64,000 nucleotides of DNA from Tuctoria greenei (GCA_036927565.1 JAYESD010000001.1:249951097-250015096); one strand, 5' to 3'. Shown: positions 48,408 through 59,560, counted from the stretch's first letter. Notes: generated by a model from the sequence alone, not told the origin. Made by a program: numbers and translations.

Positions 48408-50700
48408 GAACTCGCGCTCATCACTTTCCTCCGGGCTAATGTCGACGTGTTTTCCTGGCAACCGACACAAATGCCTGGGATCCCCAGGGAAGTGATTGAG
48501 CATAATATGAAGATCTACCCCGACGCACGACCTGTGCATCAGAAGCCTCGGAAGCAATCAGTGGAGCGACAGAACTTCATTCGACAAGAAGTGAAGAAGT
48601 TGCTCGAAACTCGATTCATCCGAGAAGTCTTCCATCCAAAATGGCTGGCAAAACCAGTCGTTGTGCCCAAGGCCGGCGGGATGCTTTGGATGTGTATCGA
48701 CTACACAACACTAAATAAGGCATGTCCAAAAGATTTATTCCCATTACCTAGAATAGATCAGATAGTGGATTCCACCTCCGGGTGTGAATTACTGTGTTTC
48801 CTAGATGCATATTCTGGGTATTATCAAATCAGAATGTCTAGGTAAGATGAAGAGCATACCTCTTTCATCACAGTAGATGGATTGTACTGTTATACAGCCA
48901 TGCCATTTGGTCTCAAGAACACAGATTCAACCTTTGTACGAGCTATGTACAAAACCTTTGAAGAACTCATTAGAGACATAGTGGAAGTGTACGTCGATGA
49001 CATCGTGGTCAAGGTCAAGAACAAGGAGTCACTCCTTGACACCTTGCAGGCTGTCTTCGACAAGCTGCGGGTCACCCGCACAAAGCTAATCCCAGACAAG
49101 TGTGTCTTCGGGGTTAGTTCCGGGAAACTTCTTGGTTTCCTGGTAAGTCATCGGGGCATAGAAGCTAATCCAGCGAAGATCAAAGCCATTGAAGACATGC
49201 GGCCACCAGCCCGCATCAAGGATGTCCAAAAGCTAACTGGATGTCTAGCAGCCCTCAGCCGGTTCATTTCAAGACTGGCGGAACGGGAACTTCCCTTCTT
49301 CAAGTTATTGAGGAAGTCCGGACCATTCCAATGGTCTGAAGAAGCAGAAAAGGCGTTCCAGGAGCTAAAACAGCTCCTCACCACCCTACCAACTCTGGTA
49401 GCTCCAGACCCTGGTGAGCCTTTGCTGCTTTACATTTCAGCCACTGACGAAGTCGTCAGTATGGTCCTGGTTGCGGAGAGACCAGAACTATCCCATACTC
49501 AAGAGTCCAGACCCTTCGGGAGGGCCCAGAGGTTCCTGAAAGCGAGTCTAGGTCCCAGATCCCAGACTTGATTCCACAAGAAGTTACTTCAAAAGACCCA
49601 GACCCCTCCGGGAGGGTCCAGGTCGCTTCTGAAGAAGCTCCGGGTTCCTCCAGCAAGGACCCGGAGGTCCCCGAAGAAAATCCGGATCCCTTCGGGAGGA
49701 TCCGGATCAATGAAGAGGAAGCTCCATGCTCTTCCGAGAGGGTCCGGACCATCCAGCGCCCAGTGTACTTCATTAGTGAAGTACTTCATGACGCCAAGAC
49801 TCAATACCTAGAGGTGCATAAGCTGCTCTATGCAGTTCTTATTGCCTCCAGGAAGCTTCGCCATTATTTCCAAGCTCACAAGATCTCAGTAGTGACTTCT
49901 TACCCACTTCGAGCAATCTTGCATAATCCCAACCCAACTGGGAATATTGCAAAGTGGGCAGCGGAATTGGCCGAATTCGATCTCGAATTCATTTCAAGGC
50001 AAGCAATCAAGAGTCAAGCATTGACAGATTTCATGGCGGAATGGACTCCCTCTCTATCAAACCTTGGGGGCCCCAGTGAGCAGAAGCCGGAACGCAAAGC
50101 TCCGGTCTTCACCGAACCTCACTGGACCCTCTACTTCGACGGCTCCATGCAAAAGCAGGGGGCCGGAACTGGAATCCTTCTCCTCGCACCAACCGGGGAG
50201 ATGGTAAAATACACGGTACACCTTGACTTCAAGGCGACCAACAACATGGCGGAGTACGAAGCACTCATCTACAGACTAAAGGTGGCATTGTCATACGGTG
50301 TAAAGCAGCTGCTGGTCAAGGGAGATTCACAGCTCATCATTAAGCAAGTGAAGGGTGAATGCTCCTGCAACAACCTCCAGCTAGCTGCTTACCTCCTTGA
50401 AGTCCAAAGGCTTCAAAAGGACTTCGAAGTCCTAGACCTCCACCATGTCCAGCATGCCCACAACGCTGAAGCTGACGAAATCTCGACGAAAGCATCAACC
50501 AGAGCTCTGGCTCCTGACGGAACTTTTGTCCGGAGGTTGTCGAAACCCACAGCTCAGCCTGCCAAACTGAGCGAAGGGGGCGAGATCAGCATCCCGAAGC
50601 TGACGGTCCCGATGGCCCTGTTACCATGGCAGCCATCAAGGGTCGTAGGTGCTGCCGGAAGCTCCGAGCAACCCAGCACGCAAGACTCAAATGCTCAAGT
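48408..50700 (+). pseudogene. RT, RNase H and second (archaeal-type) RNase H of element C
   Basis: RT: FSWQPTQMPGIPREVIEH, NKACPKDLFPLPRIDQIVD, LDAYSGYYQI, YTAMPFGLKN and active site YVDDIVVK. The connection to RNase H holds an unusual ~85-residue Pro/Ser/Glu repeat insertion (49490-49760) and a frame change near 49560. RNase H region: RPVYFISEVLHDAKTQYLE, KLLYAVLIASRKLRHYFQ. The second RNase H: LYFDGSMQKQGAGTGILL, NNMAEYEALIYRLKVAL, VKGDSQLIIKQVKGE, NAEADEISTKAS. A TAA at 48842 interrupts RT. Two RNase H domains in tandem are characteristic of the Tat lineage. Confidence 0.85.
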
Positions 50701-51949
50701 TAGCTCCGATGCATGGATCTCGGAGATCCGGAGCTACTTGAAAGACAACATCCTTCCTGATGATGATGTACCCGCTGACTGGATAGTCAGATTGGCTAAA
50801 AGATACACGTTGGTAGAAGGGGATCTCTACCGGCGCGGTGCCAACGGCATCCTAATGCGGTGCATCACAAGGGAAGAAGGATGCGAGCTCCTCGCAGAAA
50901 TCCATGGAGGCGAGTGTGGGAACCACGCATCTTCCTGCACGCTGGTCAGTAAAGCCTTTCGGCATGGATTTTACTGGCCTACAGCACTCCAGGATGCAAT
51001 TGAGCTGGTGAAGAAATGCGAAGCATGCCAATTTCATGCAAAGCAAATTCACACACCGGCTCAGCCCTTACAAATGATACCTCCTACATGGCCCTTCGCT
51101 GTGTGGGGGATGGACATCTTGGGACCTTTCCCAAGAGCCGTCAGAGGTTACAAATTCCTGTACGTCGCCATTGATAAGTTCACCAAGTGGCCGGAAGCAA
51201 CTCCAGTTGTGACAATCAACAAGCAGTCTGCTATCAACTTTCTGCAGTCCATTGTATGCAGATTTGGAGTCCCAAACAAAATCATCACTGATAATGGGAC
51301 CCAATTCACAAGCTCTGCATTTCAAGGATATTGCAAAGACCTCGGCATTCAAGTTTGCTACGCCTCAGTAGCTCACCCGGCAAGTAATGGCTAGGCCGAG
51401 AGAGCAAATGCTGAAATCCTTAAAGGACTCAAAACGCGCACCTATGAGCGTTTGAAAAAACACGGAGCCAACTGGATTGAAGAGCTTCCGCCCACTCTAT
51501 GGGCCAACAGGACAACTCCAAACCGGTTAACCGGAGAGACACCCTTCTTCCTGGTGTACGGAGCTGAAGCAATCCTTCCTTCGGAAATCACCTTGGGGTC
51601 ACTTCGGGTCCGGACCTTCAACGAAGCCACGCAGGACCAGCTCCGGCGTGAAGACCTAGACCTCCTAGAGGAGGGAAGGTGCCAAGCAGCTGTTTGGAAT
51701 GCCCGATACCGCCAAGCCCTTCGACGCTATCAACTACGGCATGTACACAACCGATAGCTCGAGGAAGGCGATCTGGTGCTACGGAGAATACAATCCAGAG
51801 AAGGGTTAAACAAACTCTCCCCCATCTGGGAGGGACCCTTCTGAGTGATTAAAGTATCCCGTCCCGAAAGCGTTCGCTTGGCTACCGAGGATGGGACACC
51901 TCTCCCAAATCCTTGGAACATTGAGCACCTCCATAAGTTCTACACTTAA
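50701..51949 (+). pseudogene. Integrase of element C
   Basis: Follows the second RNase H in the same frame. Zinc-binding region with HGGECGNHASSC and CEACQFHAK, catalytic core MDILGPFPRAVRGYKFL, FTKWPEATP, ITDNGTQFTS and AHPASNG, and C-terminal ANRTTPNRLTGETPFFLVYG and PWNIEHLHKFYT. Stops at 51392 (TAG), 51754 (TAG) and 51842 (TGA) are again explicable by C-to-T. No chromodomain is present, in contrast to B and E. It ends with TAA at 51947-51949. Confidence 0.85.
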
Positions 51950-53264
51950 TATCACGGAGGTTAGTCTGTAATAACTTGAGGTGTATGTTATAGAGTCATT
52001 GTACAAAGTTGGGTAGTTCCTCCGGGAGAACAGCCGGACCTTTCCCAGAAGGTCCGCAAAGTTCATGCAACACTTGTCACAGTCCCAGGACTAAAAGTGT
52101 AGCTAGCTACCCTGGGTCAAACGAGAAATGAAACACGCTTAGCCTGGTTCTGTATCCTAAGAGTGTACTTGTATCCCCTGTACCCCAAACCTATAATGAA
52201 AGACATCTTCATGTGAAACAGACTTCACGTGCATTTATTTTGTATAGGCTCAACATTTTTTATTTTTCACTTTCTTGTCTATAACAAAGTTGTGCAATTC
52301 TTAAGAAATTTTAGTTCGACCAGTTCGTGTACAATTCGAGTTGTATTGTCAATTCTTTTGGATTCAAATATTGTTCATGGCCCACTCGCCTGAATGCCGC
52401 CAAGCCAATTTAGGGTCGGAGTGTGCTATCGACTTAGCCTGGTCAAGCACCCTAAGTACGCCACTCTACCTACACCCCATCAGGCCGAAGTAAGGCGGGT
52501 CCAAGTACAAGTGGATCTAGAATAAAAGACAACGCATTCGGTTGTATTCAGAATCGAGTTTGACCTAAAACTTTCTTGAGAATCGTAAGCCGCGACAAAC
52601 TTATAGGCAAGGAACGAATTTTACTATTTTTCTTGGCTTCAGTGTGCAGGAAAAATAAAAAATCCACGTTGATGGAAAAAAGCCGGAGCTAACAAAGCTC
52701 CGACTCCCCTAGGTGGCTTGTAATCAATGTTAAGCATTGAAAACGAGCATCACCGGAGCAACCAAGCTCTGGTAAAGCTAGGGGGGCCAACCGTCGACGC
52801 AAAATAAAAGAGGGTGAGAAGACCCCACAAGTGGAGTCTGCTGCTGACAAACTACACGTTGGTAAAGGTCGTTGCCGGAGCTACTAAGATCCAACACCAC
52901 AGAGGGCTAACTATCGATGCTCTACGCGTTGATAGAGACTATTGCCGGAGCTTCTAAGCTCCGACGAGAGTCAATGCCGGAGCTTCTAAGCTCCGACAAC
53001 CCCAGTGGGCCTTCACTATCGAAGACTTCAGACCTACACTCTACAAGTTTGAAGCAAATGAGTCTTCAACAAAACATAATATCCTCTTGGTACATGTTCA
53101 CAATCAAATTGTGTACATCTACCAGGGGGCCAAGTGAAGACAAAAGTGTTGAAGACAAAAAAATGAAATTCACAAAAATTTGGGGATTTCATTCATCTGG
53201 AGACAAGGGATTACAAAATTGAGGAAAAAAAGATAGAATACAAGTGGGAGCTACAGAGATGGTC
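51950..53264 (+). repeat. Pol-aORF spacer of element C with repeated hairpins
   Basis: No ORF is supported. From 52684 to 52995 a GCCGGAGCT...AGCTCCGAC motif recurs about five times with spacers of 15-100 bp. Two copies (52946-52963 and 52978-52995) are 8-bp stems with a 2-nt loop. Retand elements are known for tandem repeats in this non-coding region. Confidence 0.65.
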
Positions 53265-56200
53265 CTAGACCCTATGGAAGAATTGGGCGACCTTCTGAGC
53301 AACCTCTGACACGTTGGCTCGGGCGGCCTTACCTTCTCCTTCGACGGGACCTTCAAGCACCGGGTCCAGAGGGAATTGGGGATTCCAGCTGGTGTAGCAC
53401 GTCAGCACATACTCCGCGACGTTCTTCGCCAGGGATTGCCCCTCAACCTCCAACTGGTCCACGATGACGTCGCCCACCTTGGAGAGTTTGCTACCCGCCG
53501 AGCTTAACGCTTGCAACGCCAGGTCCGGCTCCGGCTCCGGATCATCCGGACGCACGGGACTGAAGCCCATCGGTGTCAGCGCGTCGTTGGCTTTGCCCAG
53601 GAACTCCCAAACCTGTAGGGAGTCCGCCGTCCTCAAACCCTTCAGTTCTTCCAAGGATCTTTTGGCCGCCGCCAGTTCAAAATTCTCAGGAGCAAGGCAC
53701 TCAACCTCTTTGGCATTTTGCTGAATCTTTTCAGCAACCTCCTTCTCGAGTTTGCCGAGCTCCTCCTCCCGGAGGTAAATCTTTTCCGGTGGTCGACCAA
53801 GTCCTTCTCCCGGCCCCTAACTTTCTTCTCCCTGGTAGCGAGGGAACACTCTTGCTGGTAGAGTTCCTGCCCTCGCACCCAGGTCCTCCTCAAGGCAACG
53901 CTCCTCCAACTTTTTGGTCCATTCCTCGAGACCCTTGTCAACCAGAGCCACCTTTTTGGCGAGCTCCTCCTCCCTCCTCAAGACGTCATCCCGCAGCTCT
54001 AGGAGTTTTTGCTCTTCATCTTCGAGCCTCTTCTCCCTCTCCTCAAGTGCCTCCCGGTGCTTGATGAGAGTAGTGTTAATGGCCTCAAGCCTTTCTTGGC
54101 ATTCATCAACCGCAATATTAGCTGCTTTGGTCTGCTCATAAATGGCCCGGGATTGAGCGTCGAGGGCGCGAGTCAAGCTCTCCCTGTCATCCAATAATTT
54201 GCCCCAGTACTCCAGGCGAACCTTCTCCTCCTTGATCCATTCCTTGTTGTCGGCCAGCCTCGACTGCGCCAGCTTGGTCTCGAAGTATAGCCGGTTAAGC
54301 CACCGCCTAAGGGTTTGGCGCTCCTCTTCAAGAGCCTTGTTGTCATGGTAGAACGCTAGCTGGACTTGACGCAGGCTGGAGCAAGCATTGTCAATTGACA
54401 ACGACAGGGAATGGGTTCCGGACCTGCTGGGGTCTCCTCCGCTGGTTCCAGCACTAGGGCCGTCCTCCGGGATAGCCTCAGTCGCCGCCGAGGAGGGTCC
54501 CGCGGAAGAAGTTCCGACCTCTGAAAGCGGTTCCGAAGGCCCTGCCGCCAGGTCTTCATTTGCCCCCTCAGGCAGGGGGCCAGCGACTTCATCTGGGCAT
54601 CCTGGCCCAGCAGCAGGCACCTCCGCCATCATCCCTTCCGGAGCAGGGACCACTTCAGGCTCCGGCCTGGACTCCTCCTCCACTGGTGGCTTGGATGTTG
54701 GCGCCTCGACCATCATTGGTTTGAGTGCTGATACCTCCGCAACAATGGGCCCTGCGGCTGGAGCTTCAACCTCAACCGGCTTGGGCGCTGGAAGGTCTTC
54801 AACTACAACCGGCTCTGCGGCCGGAGCTTCGGAGGTAGCCGGCTCAACCGCCGGAGCTTCTTCCACATCCGGCTCGCTTGCCGGGACTTCAATAACCTCC
54901 GGCTCAACCACCGGGGCTTTGACAATTTCCGGCTCTAGGGCCGGAATTATCGCTTCCTCCGGCTCAACGGTCGAAGCTTCCATCATCTCAGCACCCAAAC
55001 CCGGAGCTTCAACCTCCGGGGCAGGTGCCGCTGGCGCATCTTCTCTCCCGTGGTCTGGCGCTACCACAGGAGTCTCGGGGGATGAGTCGAGGTCCATGAC
55101 CACGAGAGCTGGCGTTGGAGCTGCCGCAACTTCAGCCACCACTTGGGGCGGCACCGGGACAGGAGCAGAGGCTTCCGCCCTCACAGCTTCAGCTGCTGTG
55201 GCTGAGGGTGGAGCCTCACTCCTCTTCTTGGGAACACTGCAGATGATGGATGAAGAAACATAAAAAATAGTTACTACAATAAAATAACCGTCTGAGGTAA
55301 AGATTAAAAATTACCTCGGGAGGCTTCCGCACCAGCTTGCGCGGAACCTCTTTCCCGGGCGTTCTGGGCTAACCATAGCCGCCGTCGGCGTGGACGCTCC
55401 GGAAGCCCCCCCGGAACTCGTTGCAGCCACGGGCATTTCCTTAGTCGAGGTCCTTCTCGACCAGGAAGGACCTCCGGACCTAGAGGCCTCAACTGGCCCT
55501 GGTGATGGAGTCGCATGCCCGGAGCTAGCACCCTGGGAAGACGCCGATGCGGGTACAGTCGCCGCAGTTGTAGAAGACCTCCCCCTCCGGGGAGAAGGAG
55601 CTGATGCAGAGGTTGCAAGCCTGACGGACGTTCCGTCGACATGCTGCATTTTCCTCTTCCGGCTCAAGGGTTCGTCCGCCGGCTCCTTGCCCTTGTCGAA
55701 GACTTTGATCCTTGGCTTCGGGGCAGGGTCAGAGCCACCTTCGGAAGCCCCAGGGATCACCACCCTGGAGGTCGATCTTCTCTCGACGACACTAAGGTCG
55801 TCAAGCACCGACATTGTCCATCGGAGCTCCCTACTGAACTCTACTTCCACATTCAGAGGGAGAAAGGCTGATGGCAGGGTCAAGTCATCTCCCGCGACAT
55901 CGATGTCGTGCTGGAACTTCTTGAGATGTAACTCCAAGGTTGCCCCCGCCATGTTGGACTTCAGTCCGGTCTCGACCCGATCGTCGTCCATCACGCTGTT
56001 GAGGGCCCAAGCGAGTTTTTCTCTCCTCTTCAGCAGTGCCCACCTGTTGACCAGGAAATTGCAAAATACCGCCTGAGGAGTTAATCCTCCCTCCACGCAA
56101 TGGCGGATCCTGGTCAGAGCAGGGTTGAAGGCATCCGACAGCACCGGAGCTTCACTCCAGACTGCAGCGTCAATGTTGGGGAGGCCTTCGGGCAGCTCCA

Positions 56201-56704
56201 GCTTCTCGTGCTCCTCCACCCGGATGACTATCTAGTCCTTCTTCCAATCATCCCACTTTCCAGAGGGAAACAGTCGGAGGTACTTGAATGGGAACTTCTT
56301 GTGCTTCACGAAGTAGTAGAAGCCAAGGTACTCATTACTTCTACTGGTGGTGTGGACGGTGAAGAAGGTCCAGAAAAGTTCAATGCAGGGGGGATGCCCA
56401 CCCACATTTCACAGAAGTAGACGAAGATAGACACAAGAAGAATGGAGTGAGGGCCAAGGTGGTATAGCTGCAGACTATAAAAGTCTAGCAGCATCAAGAA
56501 AAAGGAGGAAAAAGGTGGGATCAACCCCACCATGGCGTACGAAGAAAAGTACACCATCTCGCCGGCGTGCTCCTTCTCGAACGGGAGCTCTCCCCCGGCG
56601 CGGACCAGGTGGTTGAAGAAGTCCGGGGACCATCCCATGAGGGCCCGGACCTTCTTCAGATCACCTTTGGTCTTCAAACGGCTCTTGCGGAGACCCTACT
56701 CCAT
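53265..56704 (-). pseudogene. Antisense accessory gene (aORF) of element C, spliced, broken
   Basis: Same plan as the copy in A. The start is at 56704 but the third codon is TAG where A and D encode Leu. N-terminal Transposase_28-like domain (RALMGWSPDFFNHLV, YFSSYAMVGLIPPFSSFF), frameshift near 56380, helical region (FCNFLVNRWALLKRREKLA, LHLKKFQHDI), Ser-rich linker with SRKRK and KRFRA, 78-bp intron, ~10-residue Pro/Glu/Ala repeats (54600-55020), coiled coil (53830-54390: RRWLNRLYFETKLAQSR, YWGKLLDDRES) and C-terminus SEVAQKVAQFFHRV. The large middle exons stay open for ~300 and ~450 codons, which is long for decaying DNA. Two nuclear-type basic clusters suggest a nuclear protein; the role is unknown. 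Confidence 0.78.
55237..55314 (-). other. Predicted 78-bp intron in aORF of C
   Basis: Donor CCCGAG|GTAATTTTT and acceptor ATCATCTGCAG|TGTTCC on the minus strand. Splicing joins ...GSLP to SVPKKRSEAP in frame, one codon away from the equivalent VPKK in A. Confidence 0.78.
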
Positions 56705-57236
56705 CGCGGCACAGCAAGGCAAGAGAGGAAAAGCAAGAACAAGTTGGGAGTTTGAGTGCAAGATCAGATGAGAGGCGTAAAGAACCCTAGATGGTGCGCG
56801 CTTTCCTTCTTAAGTAATCCCTCGCAACGCTTGGATGGAAACCACAAGGAAGTCGAAGATACTACTCAAAATCCTACCCTGCCGATGACAAGAGGGCCCG
56901 GGACCACCCTGACGATCAAGTCCAGGTTCTTACCCAGGCGAACGGTTGTCATCATGAGGCGGGAAGCCCGAAGGAGGCGACCTGACAAGGCACGCGGAGC
57001 CGATACGATTTTTGTATCGGGAACCGGCGACCTTCAATTGCGTGAGATCCGCACGCCAAAGATCTCATTTGCCGCACACGGGATATGCCACGCGGTGAGG
57101 ATTTAACTCCAAACTATCACCAACGGCACATCCGAAGACCTTTGAAGACTCAGTTCAAAAGTTGAAGGATGGTCCCACCTCTGGCGGAATGACTTCACCC
57201 AAGGGGTCTTCCCCAGAGGTGGGCCTAGGGGGCCAC
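56705..57236 (+). promoter_or_regulatory. aORF upstream region, stem-loop and polypurine tract of C
   Basis: No gene. CCGATAC-GATTTTT-GTATCGG (57001-57021) is a stem-loop shared with A; a decayed form is in D around 58700-58722. A purine-rich GAGGTGGGCCTAGGGGGCCAC ends the region next to the LTR and is the likely polypurine tract. Confidence 0.55.
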
Positions 57237-58097
57237 TATCGGTACCCTGGGAACCGTATACCCCTTGAGATTGCAAAGATCTCAAGGGAATGTCATCTAC
57301 TTGATTTGAATATCTTTGGAGGCCCACATGTCAGGCATAACCGTGCCCGCTTCCCCGACATGGTTAGTCCCAGGGTCGCCACATGTACTATCAAACCGGA
57401 GCTACCGCCCACAAGGGGGAAGCTCCGGGCTATGTACCGAAATGGCACCCCCGGACCTAACCCCAGACTGAGGGAAGCTCTGGAACTGACACGTGTCAGG
57501 TGGCTCTGGACCTATCTGTTCCCCACAGTATGCTCTGGAGCTGCCACGTGTCCAACCGACAGATCTTCAAACCTCTAACCTCCGGAAGACTCCACAACGG
57601 CTCCGGATCTTCAAAGGGGAATCAAGGACTTCAAGACCCGATTAAGTGTCATTAATACTATATTAATGACACACGATCGGACGACCTTAATTACCAGTAA
57701 CGGTGCTGTCAAAGCCCGTAACTCGGTCATTAAGGGCAATTAATCGTGTTGAATGTGTATCAATATTTGTAACCGCCGGGGCCACGTGTCGGGCCAGGCT
57801 AACTTGTAACGACCTGCCCTTGTACTATAAAAGGATAGGCCGACGATACATAGAGGGACCCCGAGACGCGCTCACTGGACATTCTCAACTCACATTGAGC
57901 TCATACATCCAATACAACACCAACACACCCCGTGGAGTAGGGTATTACACTCAGGCGGCCCGAACCACGCAAATCTTTGTGTCTCTTGTGTCACTTAACA
58001 CTTCACCTTCTTGAATCTCCGCGCGCCCACACCGAACCTCAAACTCCTCTAACACTTTAGTAGTGTCGGGAGATCTGCCGGATCAAAACCACCAACA
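57237..58097 (+). repeat. 3' LTR of element C
   Basis: 861 bp. The first dinucleotide is TA instead of TG and the end is CCAACA. TATA box CTATAAAAGG at 57825-57834. Confidence 0.92.
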
Positions 58098-58102
58098 GGT
58101 GA

Positions 58103-58695
58103 AATCTGGAATTATTGATGAGGATGGTGAATTATGGACTGGTATTATGGTATTACTTATGATTATGATGGGTTTATTTCACATACATGTAATATATTGC
58201 TTTTCAATTTTTTTTATGTACTTTTCAGCACTTTGCCATTATTATTGTCGTCTTTTGAATTAGCCACATGTCATACTTTCCACACTTGTTGAGTACGACA
58301 TGTACTCACTCTTGCAACCCCCCCCCCCCAACAGTTGCAGGTCAGGATTGGGAGTTTAATGGTGATAATGTGAAGTTCTTGGCCGTGTCTACCGTCAGCT
58401 TTGCCTGTGGTGTTGATTGGAGTTGCGCATATATATACCCTATCCCTTATGCTTAGTTGCTTAGTTTGCTTAATTAGTTTATTTCGGCTGCATTAGTTGA
58501 ACTTGTCATTAATATTCATTAGAGCTTGTATTTGAGGATAATCTAGTTTGTGCAATAAAATTTGGTTAATTAATCTTGTCTTGTGGTAATTTTCTGTATA
58601 CTCTTTTGTGATTGCACTCGTGTATGTGTGATGAACATCCTGGGCACACATATGCGTTAGCTTGATTCATTTTTTTTTTTGAACCGGGCGTCACA
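58103..58695 (+). repeat. 3' LTR of element B, second part
   Basis: Resumes at AATCTGGAATTATTG and matches 37475-38058, ending GGGCGTCACA. It includes a poly-C run before TTGCAG. GCTGA follows at 58696-58700. Confidence 0.9.
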
Positions 58696-58700
58696 GCTGA

Positions 58701-59070
58701 TTCCCAATACGATTTTCTTATGGGTTCCCAGCGCAATCTTTGTAGCCCTGCTAGGACGCCACCCTCCGGATTCCAACTTCTCATCATGACAACTGTTCAC
58801 CTGGTGCGACTTTTTTGGCGAAGTGGACCCAGGCCCCCTTGTCATTGACGAGGTAACTTTGTTGAGCATGATCAAGGTCTCGATGGAGTTGCCATCCAAG
58901 CGTTGCAGAGGCTTAATAAAGGGAGAGGCTTTGCAAGCGCAGAGAACTCTTATGCACTGATTTGTTCTTGCTTCAAGCGGAGAACTCTTATGCACTGATT
59001 TGTTCTTGCTCATAGAGTTCTCTGCTTGAACCCATGCATCGCGCTCCCACTTTTACTCCACTTTGTGGCG
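58701..59070 (+). repeat. Leader of element D (antisense side) with local duplication
   Basis: Collinear, in reverse, with the upstream regions of the aORF in A and C (CAACTGTTCACCTGG, GGCCCCCTTGTCATTGACGAGG). From about 58941 a ~37-bp unit (GAGAACTCTTATGCACTGAT...) is repeated in tandem, and an inverted piece of it (AGAGTTCTCTGCTTGAA) follows at about 59014-59030. Confidence 0.6.
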
Positions 59071-59560
59071 ATGGAACTTGGACTTCCCTCAAGCAAGATT
59101 ATGAGCGAGAGAGATCTTACAAGAGTCCGAAAGCTGATGGGCTGGCAGAGCGACTCCTTCAACAATGTTATTCGCTGCAGCAAGCTCTCGTTCAAGAATG
59201 AGTCCCCCGACAACATTGTCTACTTCTCAGCGTACGCCATGGTTGGGCTGGATCGACCAGTATCCAGCTTCTTGCTGATGCTGTTGGAGTCATACGGACT
59301 CCAACTGCAAAATATCGGTCCTCATTCGATCTTGCTGGTGGTGATCTTCGTCCACTTCTGCAAGATGTGGGTAAGCGGGCCACTCTGCGTGCCGCTATTC
59401 CAGACGTTCTTCACACTCTAGGCGACAAGCAAAGGTACAACCTATTGGGATTCTACAACTTTGTAAGGCATAGGAATCCCCCATACAAGTACATCAAGTC
59501 CTTTCCTTCCAGAAAGGGGGAGACATGGAAGACTCATTGGGTAGTTATCCGGTGGACCGT
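59071..59560 (+). pseudogene. aORF of element D, N-terminal domain, truncated
   Basis: Opposite to D's own direction. Starts MELGLPSSK like the copy in A. It keeps RVRKLMGWQSDSFNNVI, IVYFSAYAMVGLDRPVSSF, LLMLLESYGLQLQNIGPHS and IFVHFCKMWV, the Transposase_28-like core, although the DNA has diverged strongly from A and C. A TAG at 59419 and a frame change just after it break the gene; the continuation NLLGFYNFVRHRNPPYKYI is in another frame. Element H cuts it at 59560, so the middle and C-terminal parts are outside the window. Confidence 0.75.

Larger units (their letters stand above)
45126..58097 (+). mobile_element. Element C: Tat/Retand-like gypsy LTR retrotransposon, full length
   Basis: Inserted in the 3' LTR of B with duplication GGTGA (45121-45125 and 58098-58102). 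The LTRs are 861 bp each and differ at about 29 positions by eye (26 transitions), roughly 3.4%. Order: primer site, gag, protease, RT, RNase H, second RNase H, integrase, a spacer with repeated hairpins, an antisense accessory gene, polypurine tract, LTR. The second RNase H and the antisense gene point to the Tat/Retand lineage. Confidence 0.9.
35238..58695 (+). mobile_element. Element B: Tekay-type gypsy chromovirus, interrupted by C
   Basis: Target duplication GCTGA at 35233-35237 and 58696-58700. 5' LTR 35238-38058, primer site 38062-38074, gag-pol in one frame 38330-43006, polypurine tract, and a 3' LTR that starts at 42892 and is split by element C (45126-58097). The pieces of the 3' LTR add up to 2827 bp against 2821 bp for the 5' LTR. 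The coding frame has four nonsense codons and no frameshift. Confidence 0.9.
34079..59560 (-). mobile_element. Element D: Tat/Retand-like, minus strand, interrupted by B
   Basis: Parts visible: 3' LTR (34079-35068), polypurine region and leader (35069-35237 and 58701-59070), and the N-terminal part of its accessory gene (59071-59560). The two leader halves join across B at GCTGA and together match the leaders of A and C read in reverse. The rest lies beyond element H, which cuts it at 59560. Sequence divergence from A and C is much larger than between A and C. Confidence 0.75.
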
